From Sphingobacteriales bacterium (GTDB taxonomy: Bacteria; Bacteroidota; Bacteroidia; Chitinophagales; Chitinophagaceae): DNA of 9,123 nucleotides. Below the pieces are notes generated by a model. The model saw nothing but the letters and a program-made list of their open reading frames with translations. It had not been told where the DNA came from and made no database searches. The stretch lies in contig JAHEZF010000052.1 of the NCBI GenBank assembly GCA_023251215.1, positions 1 to 9,123 on the forward strand, given 5' to 3'. This document shows positions 1-6,008 of this stretch, piece after piece. The translations under genes were made by a program, and so were the position numbers. The first letter of the stretch is position 1; every line of letters starts with the position of its first letter.

Positions 1-2
1 TA

Positions 3-74
3 ACCCGCAACTTTCCTTATGAATCAGGCCTTGAAAATGTATCTGAAAATGACAAAAAACACACATATAAATAA
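3..74 (+). CDS. C-terminal tail of an upstream gene (partial, cut by left window edge)
   Basis: An open frame enters from the left edge and ends at TAA 72-74. It gives 23 visible residues, starting TRNFPYESGLENV and rich in charged residues at the end. The stop lies 6 bases before the GTG start of the NrfD-like gene, so the two are almost certainly co-transcribed. In this superfamily the gene just before nrfD usually encodes a 4Fe-4S ferredoxin-like subunit, so that is the leading guess for the missing body. Nothing in the visible tail (no cysteines) proves it. The short length means the frame could be fortuitous, but the close spacing and the hydrophilic tail make a real gene end more likely than not. 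Confidence 0.5.
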   Translation, partial: TRNFPYESGLENVSENDKKHTYK

Positions 75-80
75 TTAACT

Positions 81-1391
81 GTGGAAAAATTAACTTCTTT
101 AACCACTGAACAAATCACCCGTGATCTTCTTCCGCAAAAGTTTGGTAGACGGGGAAAAATATGGACCGGCATTTTGATATTAATCTGTCTGGTCGGAGCT
201 TTTGCTTATTACCGGCAATTGAAAAACGGGTTGGTGGTAACTCATATGAGAGATTATGTTTCCTGGGGCATTTATATTTCCAACTTTGTTTTTTTCGTTG
301 CCATCAGCCTGGTGGGATCATTAATAACTGCCATTTTCAGGCTTGCAAACGTACCCTGGCGAACGCCATTGACAAGGATATCCGAAATGATCGCAGTGTC
401 AGCCATCACGTTCGCTGCATTGATCATTATTGTGGATATGGGACGACCCGAACGTTTGCTTAACCTGTTTATTCATGGACGACTTCAATCGCCCATCATC
501 TGGGATGTGATTGTAATTGGCACCTACTTCTGTATCAGCCTTTTTTTGTTATACGTTACGTTGCTGCCTGATATCAGGATCATGATAAAAGCAAAAGAAA
601 CATTGGGCAAGCCTTTTTCCAAACTTTATCGTTGGCTGGGTTCATTCTGGAATGGCGAAGCAAATCAGGAGAAGATCAGGGATAGGGTCATTACCATACT
701 TTGTATTATAATTATCCCGGTGGCATTTTGTATTCACACAGTTACCTCCTGGTTATTTGCAACTACTTACCGGCCGGGCTGGGACAGCACGAATTTCGGC
801 GCTTATTTTGTTTCAGGCGCATTTTTGGTAGGCGCCGGTGCTGTAGTGGTAGCTATGTATATATTCCGGAGAGCATACCATCTTGAAAAATACATCACTG
901 ACAGGCATTTTGATAAAATGGGAAGGGTGTTGGTGTTGTTGGCTCTTCTATATCTTTATTTTAATGTGAATGAATACCTGGTGCCGGCATTCAAAATGAA
1001 GAAACCCGAAGCCGTCCATTTAACACAGCTTTTTGCCGGAGACTTCGCCCCTCTTTTCTGGTTTGCAATTTTAGTGGGTATGATCATTCCAATTTTTATT
1101 CTTGTATTTAAAAAAGGAAGGAGGCCATTACCTATGTTTGTTGCAGGTGTGATGGTAGTTGTAGGCGCCTGGTTCAAACGTTATCTCATCGTAACACCAA
1201 CTTTGCTGCATCCTTTTTTACCCATGCAGAATGTTCCGGAAAGTTATCGTCACTACTTCCCTAGTTGGGAAGAGTGGGCTATCGCTATGGGTTCATTAGC
1301 GGGTGCTTTACTGATCATTACTTTTTTTGCAAGAGTGTTTCCCGTTGTTTCAATTTATAAAACATTAACTGATGAGAATGAAAAGGTTTAA
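81..1391 (+). CDS. nrfD: NrfD/PsrC-family polytopic membrane subunit (quinone-interacting)
   Basis: This 436-residue integral membrane protein probably anchors an iron-sulfur/cytochrome respiratory complex and exchanges electrons with the quinone pool in the inner membrane. About ten hydrophobic helices are visible, near residues 27-44, 60-88, 100-119, 138-163, 203-227, 240-262, 280-300, 322-344, 350-373 and 397-420. Ten helices fit the DsrP/HmeB/ActC branch better than the eight-helix NrfD type. Family-like motifs are DMGRPER (119-125), IHTVTSWLFA (218-227) followed by a PGW, and NVNEYLVP (295-302). The C-terminal PSWEEWAI segment (394-401) before the last helix is also typical. The start is GTG; no in-frame ATG occurs before residue 56, which would remove the first helix. 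There is no clear Shine-Dalgarno, as is usual in Bacteroidota. The gene sits 6 bases after the preceding stop and overlaps the next gene by 20 bases, so it is mid-operon. Family is secure; the electron donor or acceptor is unknown because the redox subunits lie outside. Confidence 0.88.
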   Translation: MEKLTSLTTEQITRDLLPQKFGRRGKIWTGILILICLVGAFAYYRQLKNGLVVTHMRDYVSWGIYISNFVFFVAISLVGSLITAIFRLANVPWRTPLTRISEMIAVSAITFAALIIIVDMGRPERLLNLFIHGRLQSPIIWDVIVIGTYFCISLFLLYVTLLPDIRIMIKAKETLGKPFSKLYRWLGSFWNGEANQEKIRDRVITILCIIIIPVAFCIHTVTSWLFATTYRPGWDSTNFGAYFVSGAFLVGAGAVVVAMYIFRRAYHLEKYITDRHFDKMGRVLVLLALLYLYFNVNEYLVPAFKMKKPEAVHLTQLFAGDFAPLFWFAILVGMIIPIFILVFKKGRRPLPMFVAGVMVVVGAWFKRYLIVTPTLLHPFLPMQNVPESYRHYFPSWEEWAIAMGSLAGALLIITFFARVFPVVSIYKTLTDENEKV

Positions 1392-2271
1392 AATAAATAG
1401 GAGTTGGTTTTTATTTCTTGCCCTACTAATATCATGTGCCGCCATTTCGCAAGACTCCATTATAAGAACACCGTCATTGATCCTTCGTTATTTTTGTTCT
1501 GATAACAAAGTTCCATACCTCTTTGTTCAAAGCAAATGGAAGGTGGGCAAAAAATATGAACCCGCCAAAGGCATAGTGGTTAAATTATACCTTGACAATG
1601 ATTCAGGCAGTAATTTGCTGGGGAAGGTAACAACCAATGAAGATGGAGACGCAAAAGCAATTATCCCCCCGACTTTGAAACCGGTATGGGACAATTCGGA
1701 AACTCACACATTCATCGGGATATCAGAGGCAACCAAAGAATTTGATGAAACAAGAATTGAAGCAGCCATAACTAAAACAAAAATCACTATTGATACTCTC
1801 ACGGACGGCGAAACAAGAAGCATCACAGTAAATGTATCTGCATTAAATGGAACTGATTGGGTTCCTGCCAAAGATGTAGAAATGAAAATCGGGATAAGCA
1901 GGCTGGGCGGTATTCTTTCTGCCGGTGATGAAGATACATACACTACCGATTCTACCGGCAATGCCATAGTTGAATTTAAAAAAGATAGCCTGCCGGGCGA
2001 TGTAAAAGGAAATATCGTTTTGGTGGCAAGGGTTGAAGACAACGATCAGTATGGCAACCTGCAGATAGAAAAAACAGTACCGTGGGGTGTTTCGTTTACG
2101 CCTGATAATACTTTCTTTAATCAAAGAACTCTTTGGTCAACAAGATTCAGAACTCCGGCCTGGCTACTATTTATGGCTTATTCAATTGTCATCGGCGTAT
2201 GGGGAACCATCGTTTACCTCGTACTGCAAATCGTTAAAATAAAAAAATTGTCAAAGAACACAACAACCTGA
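1372..2271 (+). CDS. Secreted beta-sandwich protein with C-terminal membrane anchor, NrfD-linked
   Basis: I do not recognise a named family. The 299-residue product has a basic N-terminus and a hydrophobic stretch (about 12-25), so it is exported. Cleavage after AIS (24-26) by signal peptidase I is plausible. LISC (19-22) also resembles a lipobox, so a lipoprotein cannot be excluded. Residues about 45-135 and 136-235 read as two beta-rich, Ig-like or Big/CNA-B-like modules, with alternating hydrophobics and turn motifs such as TTNEDGDA and TTDSTGNA. A single membrane helix lies at about 263-287, followed by a short lysine-rich cytoplasmic tail. That topology puts the two modules in the periplasm. 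No CxxCH heme motif or cysteine cluster is present, so the protein is unlikely to carry a redox centre. The 20-base overlap with nrfD implies translational coupling and a shared complex. A second ATG at 1378 is an alternative start two codons in. Role (assembly, docking or substrate-module tethering) is inference only. Confidence 0.8.
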   Translation: MRMKRFKINRSWFLFLALLISCAAISQDSIIRTPSLILRYFCSDNKVPYLFVQSKWKVGKKYEPAKGIVVKLYLDNDSGSNLLGKVTTNEDGDAKAIIPPTLKPVWDNSETHTFIGISEATKEFDETRIEAAITKTKITIDTLTDGETRSITVNVSALNGTDWVPAKDVEMKIGISRLGGILSAGDEDTYTTDSTGNAIVEFKKDSLPGDVKGNIVLVARVEDNDQYGNLQIEKTVPWGVSFTPDNTFFNQRTLWSTRFRTPAWLLFMAYSIVIGVWGTIVYLVLQIVKIKKLSKNTTT

Positions 2272-2332
2272 ATTTTTATTCTTCATCAATCGGGTAGCCG
2301 GAATTTGCTGATATTATATTAATGAGACGATA

Positions 2333-2353
2333 GCGGGCTGCCAAAAATCCCGC
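2333..2353 (+). terminator. Weak hairpin between the nrfD operon and the MFS gene
   Basis: GCGGG (2333-2337) can pair with CCCGC (2349-2353) around an 11-base loop. It lies 61 bases after the preceding stop codon. The downstream tract ATCTTTGTTC is only partly T-rich, so termination is possible but poorly supported. The same bases also overlap a promoter-like box for the next gene. Confidence 0.2.
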
Positions 2354-2360
2354 ATCTTTG
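2353..2360 (+). promoter_or_regulatory. Possible Bacteroidota -7 element for the MFS gene
   Basis: CATCTTTG matches the Bacteroidota -7 consensus TAnnTTTG at five of six fixed positions and ends 14 bases before the ATG. I find no TTG at the expected -33 distance. The call is weak and rests mainly on position. Confidence 0.22.
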
Positions 2361-2374
2361 TTCATCTCATTTTT

Positions 2375-3598
2375 ATGGCCGTTTCACGCAAAGCTGCTGT
2401 CGGATTTATTTTTATCACCCTTCTGCTTGATGTAATGGGTTGGGGATTGATAATTCCTGTAATGCCGAAGCTTATTGCCCACCTTAAAGGCATTTCTGTA
2501 AATGAAGCCAGCCCATATGGCGCATTATTAATATCTGTATATGCTTTAACACAATTTGTATTTGCACCAATCATCGGGAACCTGAGTGATAAATTTGGCC
2601 GCCGCCCCGTTTTGCTGAGTTCATTATTCGGTTTTGGTATTGATTATCTTTTTCTGGCATTGGCCCCCACGTATGGCTGGCTGTTTGTGGGCAGGGTCAT
2701 TGCGGGCATCACCGGGGCCAGTTTCACCACCGGCGCTGCCTATATTGCAGATGTAAGCACCGCTGAAAACAGGGCAAAGAATTTTGGAATGATTGGAGCT
2801 GCTTTTGGATTAGGATTTATTATCGGCCCATTTATCGGCGGCATGTTGGGTGGCCTGGGAGTAAGAGCTCCTTTTTATGCCGCTGCCATTTTATGTTTGC
2901 TTAACTGGTTGTATGGTTTTTTTGTTTTGCCTGAATCATTGAGTAAAGAAAACCGCAGACCTTTCCATTGGAAAAGAGCTAATCCATTGGGTGCGCTTCG
3001 TTTTTTTCAGAAACATTCTGTGGTTGGCGGCCTGGCTATTTCATTCTTCCTCATTTATCTTGCAGCACATGCCGTACAAAGCAACTGGAGTTATTTTACC
3101 ATCTATCGTTTTCATTGGGGAGAAAAAATGGTGGGCATTTCGCTTGCTGTTGTTGGCCTGTTAGTTGCCATTGTCCAGGCGGTTTTGATAAGAGTTATCA
3201 ATCCAAAACTGGGTAATGAAAAAAGTGTTTATACAGGATTGCTTTTTTATAGTACCGGGCTTTTACTATTTGCATTTGCTTCACAAGGGTGGATGATGTT
3301 TGCTTTCCTGGTGCCATATTGTTTAGGAGGATTGGCCGGACCGGCTTTGCAAAGTATTCTTGCGGGATATATTCCCCCGAATGAACAGGGTGAATTGCAG
3401 GGAGCATTAACCGGCCTGATGAGTCTCACTACTATTATTGGTCCCCTGGTAATGAATAATCTTTTTTATTTTTTTACCCGGGAAAAAAACCCGGTGCATT
3501 TTCCGGGTGTGGCTTTTTTACTCGGCTCTATTCTTATGCTGAGCAGCGCTGCTGTTGCCTGGTATATTTTATCAAAAAGAAAACCAGCAACTGCATAA
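2375..3598 (+). CDS. TetA-like MFS drug/H+ antiporter (DHA1, Tet family)
   Basis: This 407-residue inner-membrane transporter is predicted to have 12 helices and to export a small hydrophobic compound in exchange for protons. Helix 1 carries the Tet-type LLLDVMGWGLIIPVMP (17-31), with an acidic D19 matching the conserved Asp of TetA. Motif A is GNLSDKFGRRP (68-78) in the cytoplasmic loop 2-3. Motif B is GRVIAGITGAS (106-116), with R107. The antiporter motif C region is GAAFGLGFIIGPFIGG (141-156). The C-terminal half contains GELQGALTGLMSLTTIIGP (339-357), closely resembling the TetA signature in the same place. Length is normal for TetA (about 400). The gene is flanked by spacers of 103 and 181 bases, so it is probably transcribed alone. 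There is no adjacent TetR-type repressor and no mobile element, which argues for a resident chromosomal pump rather than an acquired resistance gene. Many such relatives are annotated as tetracycline exporters without proof; the substrate is unknown. Confidence 0.9.
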   Translation: MAVSRKAAVGFIFITLLLDVMGWGLIIPVMPKLIAHLKGISVNEASPYGALLISVYALTQFVFAPIIGNLSDKFGRRPVLLSSLFGFGIDYLFLALAPTYGWLFVGRVIAGITGASFTTGAAYIADVSTAENRAKNFGMIGAAFGLGFIIGPFIGGMLGGLGVRAPFYAAAILCLLNWLYGFFVLPESLSKENRRPFHWKRANPLGALRFFQKHSVVGGLAISFFLIYLAAHAVQSNWSYFTIYRFHWGEKMVGISLAVVGLLVAIVQAVLIRVINPKLGNEKSVYTGLLFYSTGLLLFAFASQGWMMFAFLVPYCLGGLAGPALQSILAGYIPPNEQGELQGALTGLMSLTTIIGPLVMNNLFYFFTREKNPVHFPGVAFLLGSILMLSSAAVAWYILSKRKPATA

Positions 3599-3752
3599 AT
3601 GGTTTTTCCGTTGCTTTCGTCAACGCCCCGTTATGTTCATTGGTTGTCTTTTAACGCCTATCCTTTGAGCCGGTGAGCCGGGGATGATACATTTTAATAA
3701 AGAATCGTTACATAGCAGCAAATCCCGGCTTCAATAACTTGGTTAATTTATC

Positions 3753-3760
3753 TACTTTTG
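3753..3760 (+). promoter_or_regulatory. Bacteroidota-type -7 promoter element upstream of cmoA
   Basis: TACTTTTG is an exact match to the Bacteroidota housekeeping -7 consensus TAnnTTTG and ends 19 bases before the cmoA ATG, leaving a short AT-rich leader. A TTG occurs at 3739-3741, but only 11 bases separate it from the box, closer than the usual 17-23, so no good -33 element is seen. It would drive cmoA and the methyltransferase gene behind it. Confidence 0.4.
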
Positions 3761-3779
3761 GTTTCTTATTTTTATTATT

Positions 3780-4508
3780 ATGGGTAAAGATGAGGTTTTT
3801 AAGGACGAGATAGAAAAAGCAAGTGATTTTAAGTTTGGCGAAAACGTAGCCAAGGTTTTTGATGATATGGTAAACCGCTCTGTTCCCTTTTATGGTGAGA
3901 TACAGCGGATGATGGCGGAGCTGGCTGCTGATCACGCAATGGAAGGCAGCGATGTATATGATCTTGGCTGCTCCACCGGTACCACTATGAGCGGGATGGA
4001 TACGATGGTTGCGCCAGAAATACGTTTTATCGGAATAGATGATTCGCAGGAAATGCTGGATAAATGCAAATCCAAGTTGCTGGAGCTGGGTTTTTCCCGT
4101 GATTATGAGTTGCGCTGTGTTGACTTGAATCAGGGAATAAAAATTACCAATGCTTCCGTAGTCGTGCTTTGCCTTACACTGCAATTTGTTCGTCCTATTT
4201 ACCGGGAACGGTTACTTAAAGACATTTTTGATGGCATTAACAGTGGCGGAGTATTGATAATTGTAGAAAAAATTTTAGCAGAAGAAAGCCAGTTCAACCG
4301 CGACTTCATTGATTATTATTATGACTACAAACGACGCAATAATTATAGTGAACTGGAAATTTCCCAAAAAAGAGAGGCGCTGGAAAATGTGCTGGTTCCC
4401 TACAAATTGAGCGAGAATGTTAGTTTACTCCGGGATACAGGATTTGCTCATTGCGAAATATTTTTCAAGTGGTATAATTTTGCCGGCCTCATTGCTACAA
4501 AAAACTGA
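3780..4508 (+). CDS. cmoA: Carboxy-S-adenosyl-L-methionine synthase CmoA
   Basis: CmoA converts S-adenosylmethionine plus prephenate into carboxy-SAM (Cx-SAM), releasing phenylpyruvate. In Proteobacteria CmoB uses Cx-SAM to make cmo5U at the tRNA wobble position. The 242 residues line up along their whole length with E. coli CmoA recalled from memory (about 247 residues). Shared segments are VAKVFDDMVNRSVPFY (23-38), the class I SAM-binding VYDLGCSTG (59-67), GIDDS (85-89), TLQF (133-136) and the diagnostic YSELEISQKR (189-198). R198 aligns with E. coli Arg199, reported to bind the Cx-SAM carboxylate, and Y38 aligns with E. coli Tyr39, so cofactor-specific residues appear kept. Its partner CmoB is not adjacent, unlike in E. 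coli. Instead a membrane methyltransferase begins 2 bases after the stop. A promoter-like box precedes the gene. Identity is secure; whether the product feeds tRNA modification here is open. Confidence 0.93.
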   Translation: MGKDEVFKDEIEKASDFKFGENVAKVFDDMVNRSVPFYGEIQRMMAELAADHAMEGSDVYDLGCSTGTTMSGMDTMVAPEIRFIGIDDSQEMLDKCKSKLLELGFSRDYELRCVDLNQGIKITNASVVVLCLTLQFVRPIYRERLLKDIFDGINSGGVLIIVEKILAEESQFNRDFIDYYYDYKRRNNYSELEISQKREALENVLVPYKLSENVSLLRDTGFAHCEIFFKWYNFAGLIATKN

Positions 4509-4510
4509 TC

Positions 4511-5269
4511 ATGGTTTCTATCGGCAATTTCTTTTTTAAATACCGGAACTGGATTTTTATTCTTTTTTATGCTGCCCTGTTTATTCCTTCATCGCCATTG
4601 TTTTCATCAAAGCAGTTTGGAAAATGTTATTATATATGGCCAATCAGCATTGGTTTATTCATTACCTGTTTTGGTCAGCTGATTCGTGGATTGACCATTG
4701 GCCTTGCCTATATTGTTCGTGGCGGTAAGAAAGGAAAACCCTATGCTGACGGTTTGGTAACAGAAGGAATTTTTAATCACTGCCGCAATCCCCTGTATAT
4801 TGGAAATATATTAATGTTATTGGGTGTGGGTATTCTTGCCAATTCATTAGTTTATTTTGCCATTGTTATTCCGATTTTTTTATTCATTTACCAGGCGATT
4901 GTAATTGCAGAAGAAAATTTTTTACGGAGGAAATTCGGAGGTGGTTTTAATGAGTATTGTAAAAAAGTAAATCGTTGGTTTCCCCGCCTGAGAGGAATTG
5001 GTAAAACTTTGGGCAGTATGCAATTCAACTGGAAGCGGTGGATATTGAAAGAACATACCACTCAATTTATTTGGCTGATCGGCATCACATTGATTCTTTT
5101 TATCAACTATCCTCAGTTGACAGGATATAACCACGAGCCAGAAGATGGTCTCGAGGCTTTGGGACAAGGTTATACACGCCTTATCCTGCTTGGGGTTATC
5201 CTGGGAGTGCTACTATTCGTTTATCTGCTTATCCGCTACCTGAAAGCGACAGGCCGGTTTAAAGAGTAG
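4511..5269 (+). CDS. Integral-membrane methyltransferase, ICMT/PEMT family
   Basis: This 252-residue membrane protein belongs to the isoprenylcysteine carboxyl methyltransferase / phospholipid methyltransferase class, whose members transfer a methyl group from SAM to a lipid-like acceptor at the membrane. The family core is GLVTEGIFNHCRNPLYIGN (81-99), the usual G..R..RNPLYxG pattern, followed by the C-terminal SAM-site pattern EENFLRRKFG (134-143) and NEYCKKVNRWFP (147-158). Hydrophobic helices lie near 14-28, 41-60, 96-113 and 114-134. After the core, a basic linker leads to two further helices (about 184-199 and 223-243) that are not part of the minimal ICMT fold. The gene begins 2 bases after the cmoA stop, so the two are co-transcribed and probably translationally coupled. 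Prokaryotes lack Ras-type prenyl proteins, so the natural acceptor is unknown. Use of the neighbour's Cx-SAM instead of SAM is a hypothesis, not shown by the sequence. Confidence 0.85.
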   Translation: MVSIGNFFFKYRNWIFILFYAALFIPSSPLFSSKQFGKCYYIWPISIGLFITCFGQLIRGLTIGLAYIVRGGKKGKPYADGLVTEGIFNHCRNPLYIGNILMLLGVGILANSLVYFAIVIPIFLFIYQAIVIAEENFLRRKFGGGFNEYCKKVNRWFPRLRGIGKTLGSMQFNWKRWILKEHTTQFIWLIGITLILFINYPQLTGYNHEPEDGLEALGQGYTRLILLGVILGVLLFVYLLIRYLKATGRFKE

Positions 5270-5359
5270 TGCCCTGAAAACCACGGCTAACCTGTCTTTC
5301 CTTCATTCGTAAACAATGCCCATGATTTGTTGTTATTTTTACATCTCAATCAGTGAGCT

Positions 5360-5956
5360 ATGATCAAGACAGGTAACCCTACTATCAGCATTTATACAGA
5401 GATGACCCCCAATCCTGAAACTATGAAGTTTGTAGCCAACAAACTATTATACCCGGGCAAGAGCATTGATCTTCTTGATGCGGAAAGTGCAAAACCTTCT
5501 CCATTGGCTACAGAAATATTTGGTTTCCCTTTCATAAAAGCGGTTTTTATTGCCAGCAATTTTGTTACCCTGACCAAAACTCCCGAAACCGACTGGAATG
5601 ATGTAATTCCATCTGTCCGTCAATTTCTGAAAGAATACCTGGAAGAAGGAAAAGCTGTGGTGAATGAAGAAGATGTAGCCGCCATGAAAACCGAAAGCGG
5701 TAATACTGTTGATGCAGATGATACAGATGTTGTAAAAAGGATTAAAGAATTGCTCGATAATTATGTTCGCCCTGCTGTAGAAATGGATGGCGGCGCTATT
5801 CAATTTAAAAGTTATGATGCGGGTGTGGTGAATTTGATGTTACAGGGAAGTTGCAGCGGATGTCCCTCCTCCATGATTACTTTAAAGGCCGGTATTGAAG
5901 GAATGATGAAGCGGATGATACCGGAAGTAAAAGAAGTGGTGGCGGAAGCGGTGTAA
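5360..5956 (+). CDS. NFU-type iron-sulfur cluster carrier (Nfu_N plus NifU C-terminal domain)
   Basis: This 198-residue cytoplasmic protein is predicted to hold a 4Fe-4S cluster transiently and pass it to target enzymes. Residues about 9-95 form the Nfu N-terminal domain, seen from IYTEMTPNPETMKF (11-24), the FGFPFIKAVFIASNFVTLTK segment (54-73) and the DW near 78-79. An acidic linker (about 96-120) leads to the NifU-like C-terminal domain (123-198), with VRPAVEMDGG (136-145) and the cluster-binding GSCSGCPSS (163-171). C165 and C168 are the only cysteines, so a bridging cluster in a dimer is expected. The architecture matches mitochondrial NFU1 and bacterial two-domain homologues rather than E. 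coli NfuA, which has an A-type N-terminus. The ATG at 5360 gives the full N-terminal domain. No other Fe-S assembly genes adjoin it; it stands between the cmoA pair (90-base gap) and a convergent operon. Confidence 0.93.
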   Translation: MIKTGNPTISIYTEMTPNPETMKFVANKLLYPGKSIDLLDAESAKPSPLATEIFGFPFIKAVFIASNFVTLTKTPETDWNDVIPSVRQFLKEYLEEGKAVVNEEDVAAMKTESGNTVDADDTDVVKRIKELLDNYVRPAVEMDGGAIQFKSYDAGVVNLMLQGSCSGCPSSMITLKAGIEGMMKRMIPEVKEVVAEAV

Positions 5957-5982
5957 TTTTCTAAATAATAATACATTTTGAT

Positions 5983-6008
5983 AAAGCCCCGGACATGACT
6001 GGTGTTTT
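5983..6008. terminator. Imperfect hairpin between convergent nfu and DUF6986 genes
   Basis: AAAGCCCC (5983-5990) can pair with GGTGTTTT (6001-6008) around a 10-base loop, with one G-T wobble and one mismatch. On the + strand it is followed by ATTTTG; on the - strand the stem is followed by TATCAAAATG. It sits at the convergent gene ends, overlapping the last bases of the - strand gene, where a two-way terminator would be expected. The stem is weak. Confidence 0.3.

Noticed and set aside
3609..3625. CGTTG / CAACG hairpin just after the MFS stop
   Set aside because: A 5-base stem with no T-tract on either strand in the right place; not supported as a terminator.
3667..3681. Direct repeat GAGCCGG twice, one base apart, in the 181-base spacer before cmoA
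   Set aside because: Only two 7-base copies with no further periodicity; chance is likely and no binding protein can be named.
3676..3730. Inverted repeat AGCCGGG / CCCGGCT as a terminator for the MFS gene
   Set aside because: The loop would be about 41 bases and no T-run follows; too weak to call a terminator.
3708..4184. 158-residue - strand reading frame opposite cmoA
   Set aside because: It overlaps a gene with full-length CmoA similarity and shows no recognisable motif; antisense shadow.
5334..5341. TATTTTTA as a -7 promoter box for the nfu gene
   Set aside because: It lacks the final G of TAnnTTTG and has no -33 partner at correct spacing; AT-rich leaders give such matches by chance.
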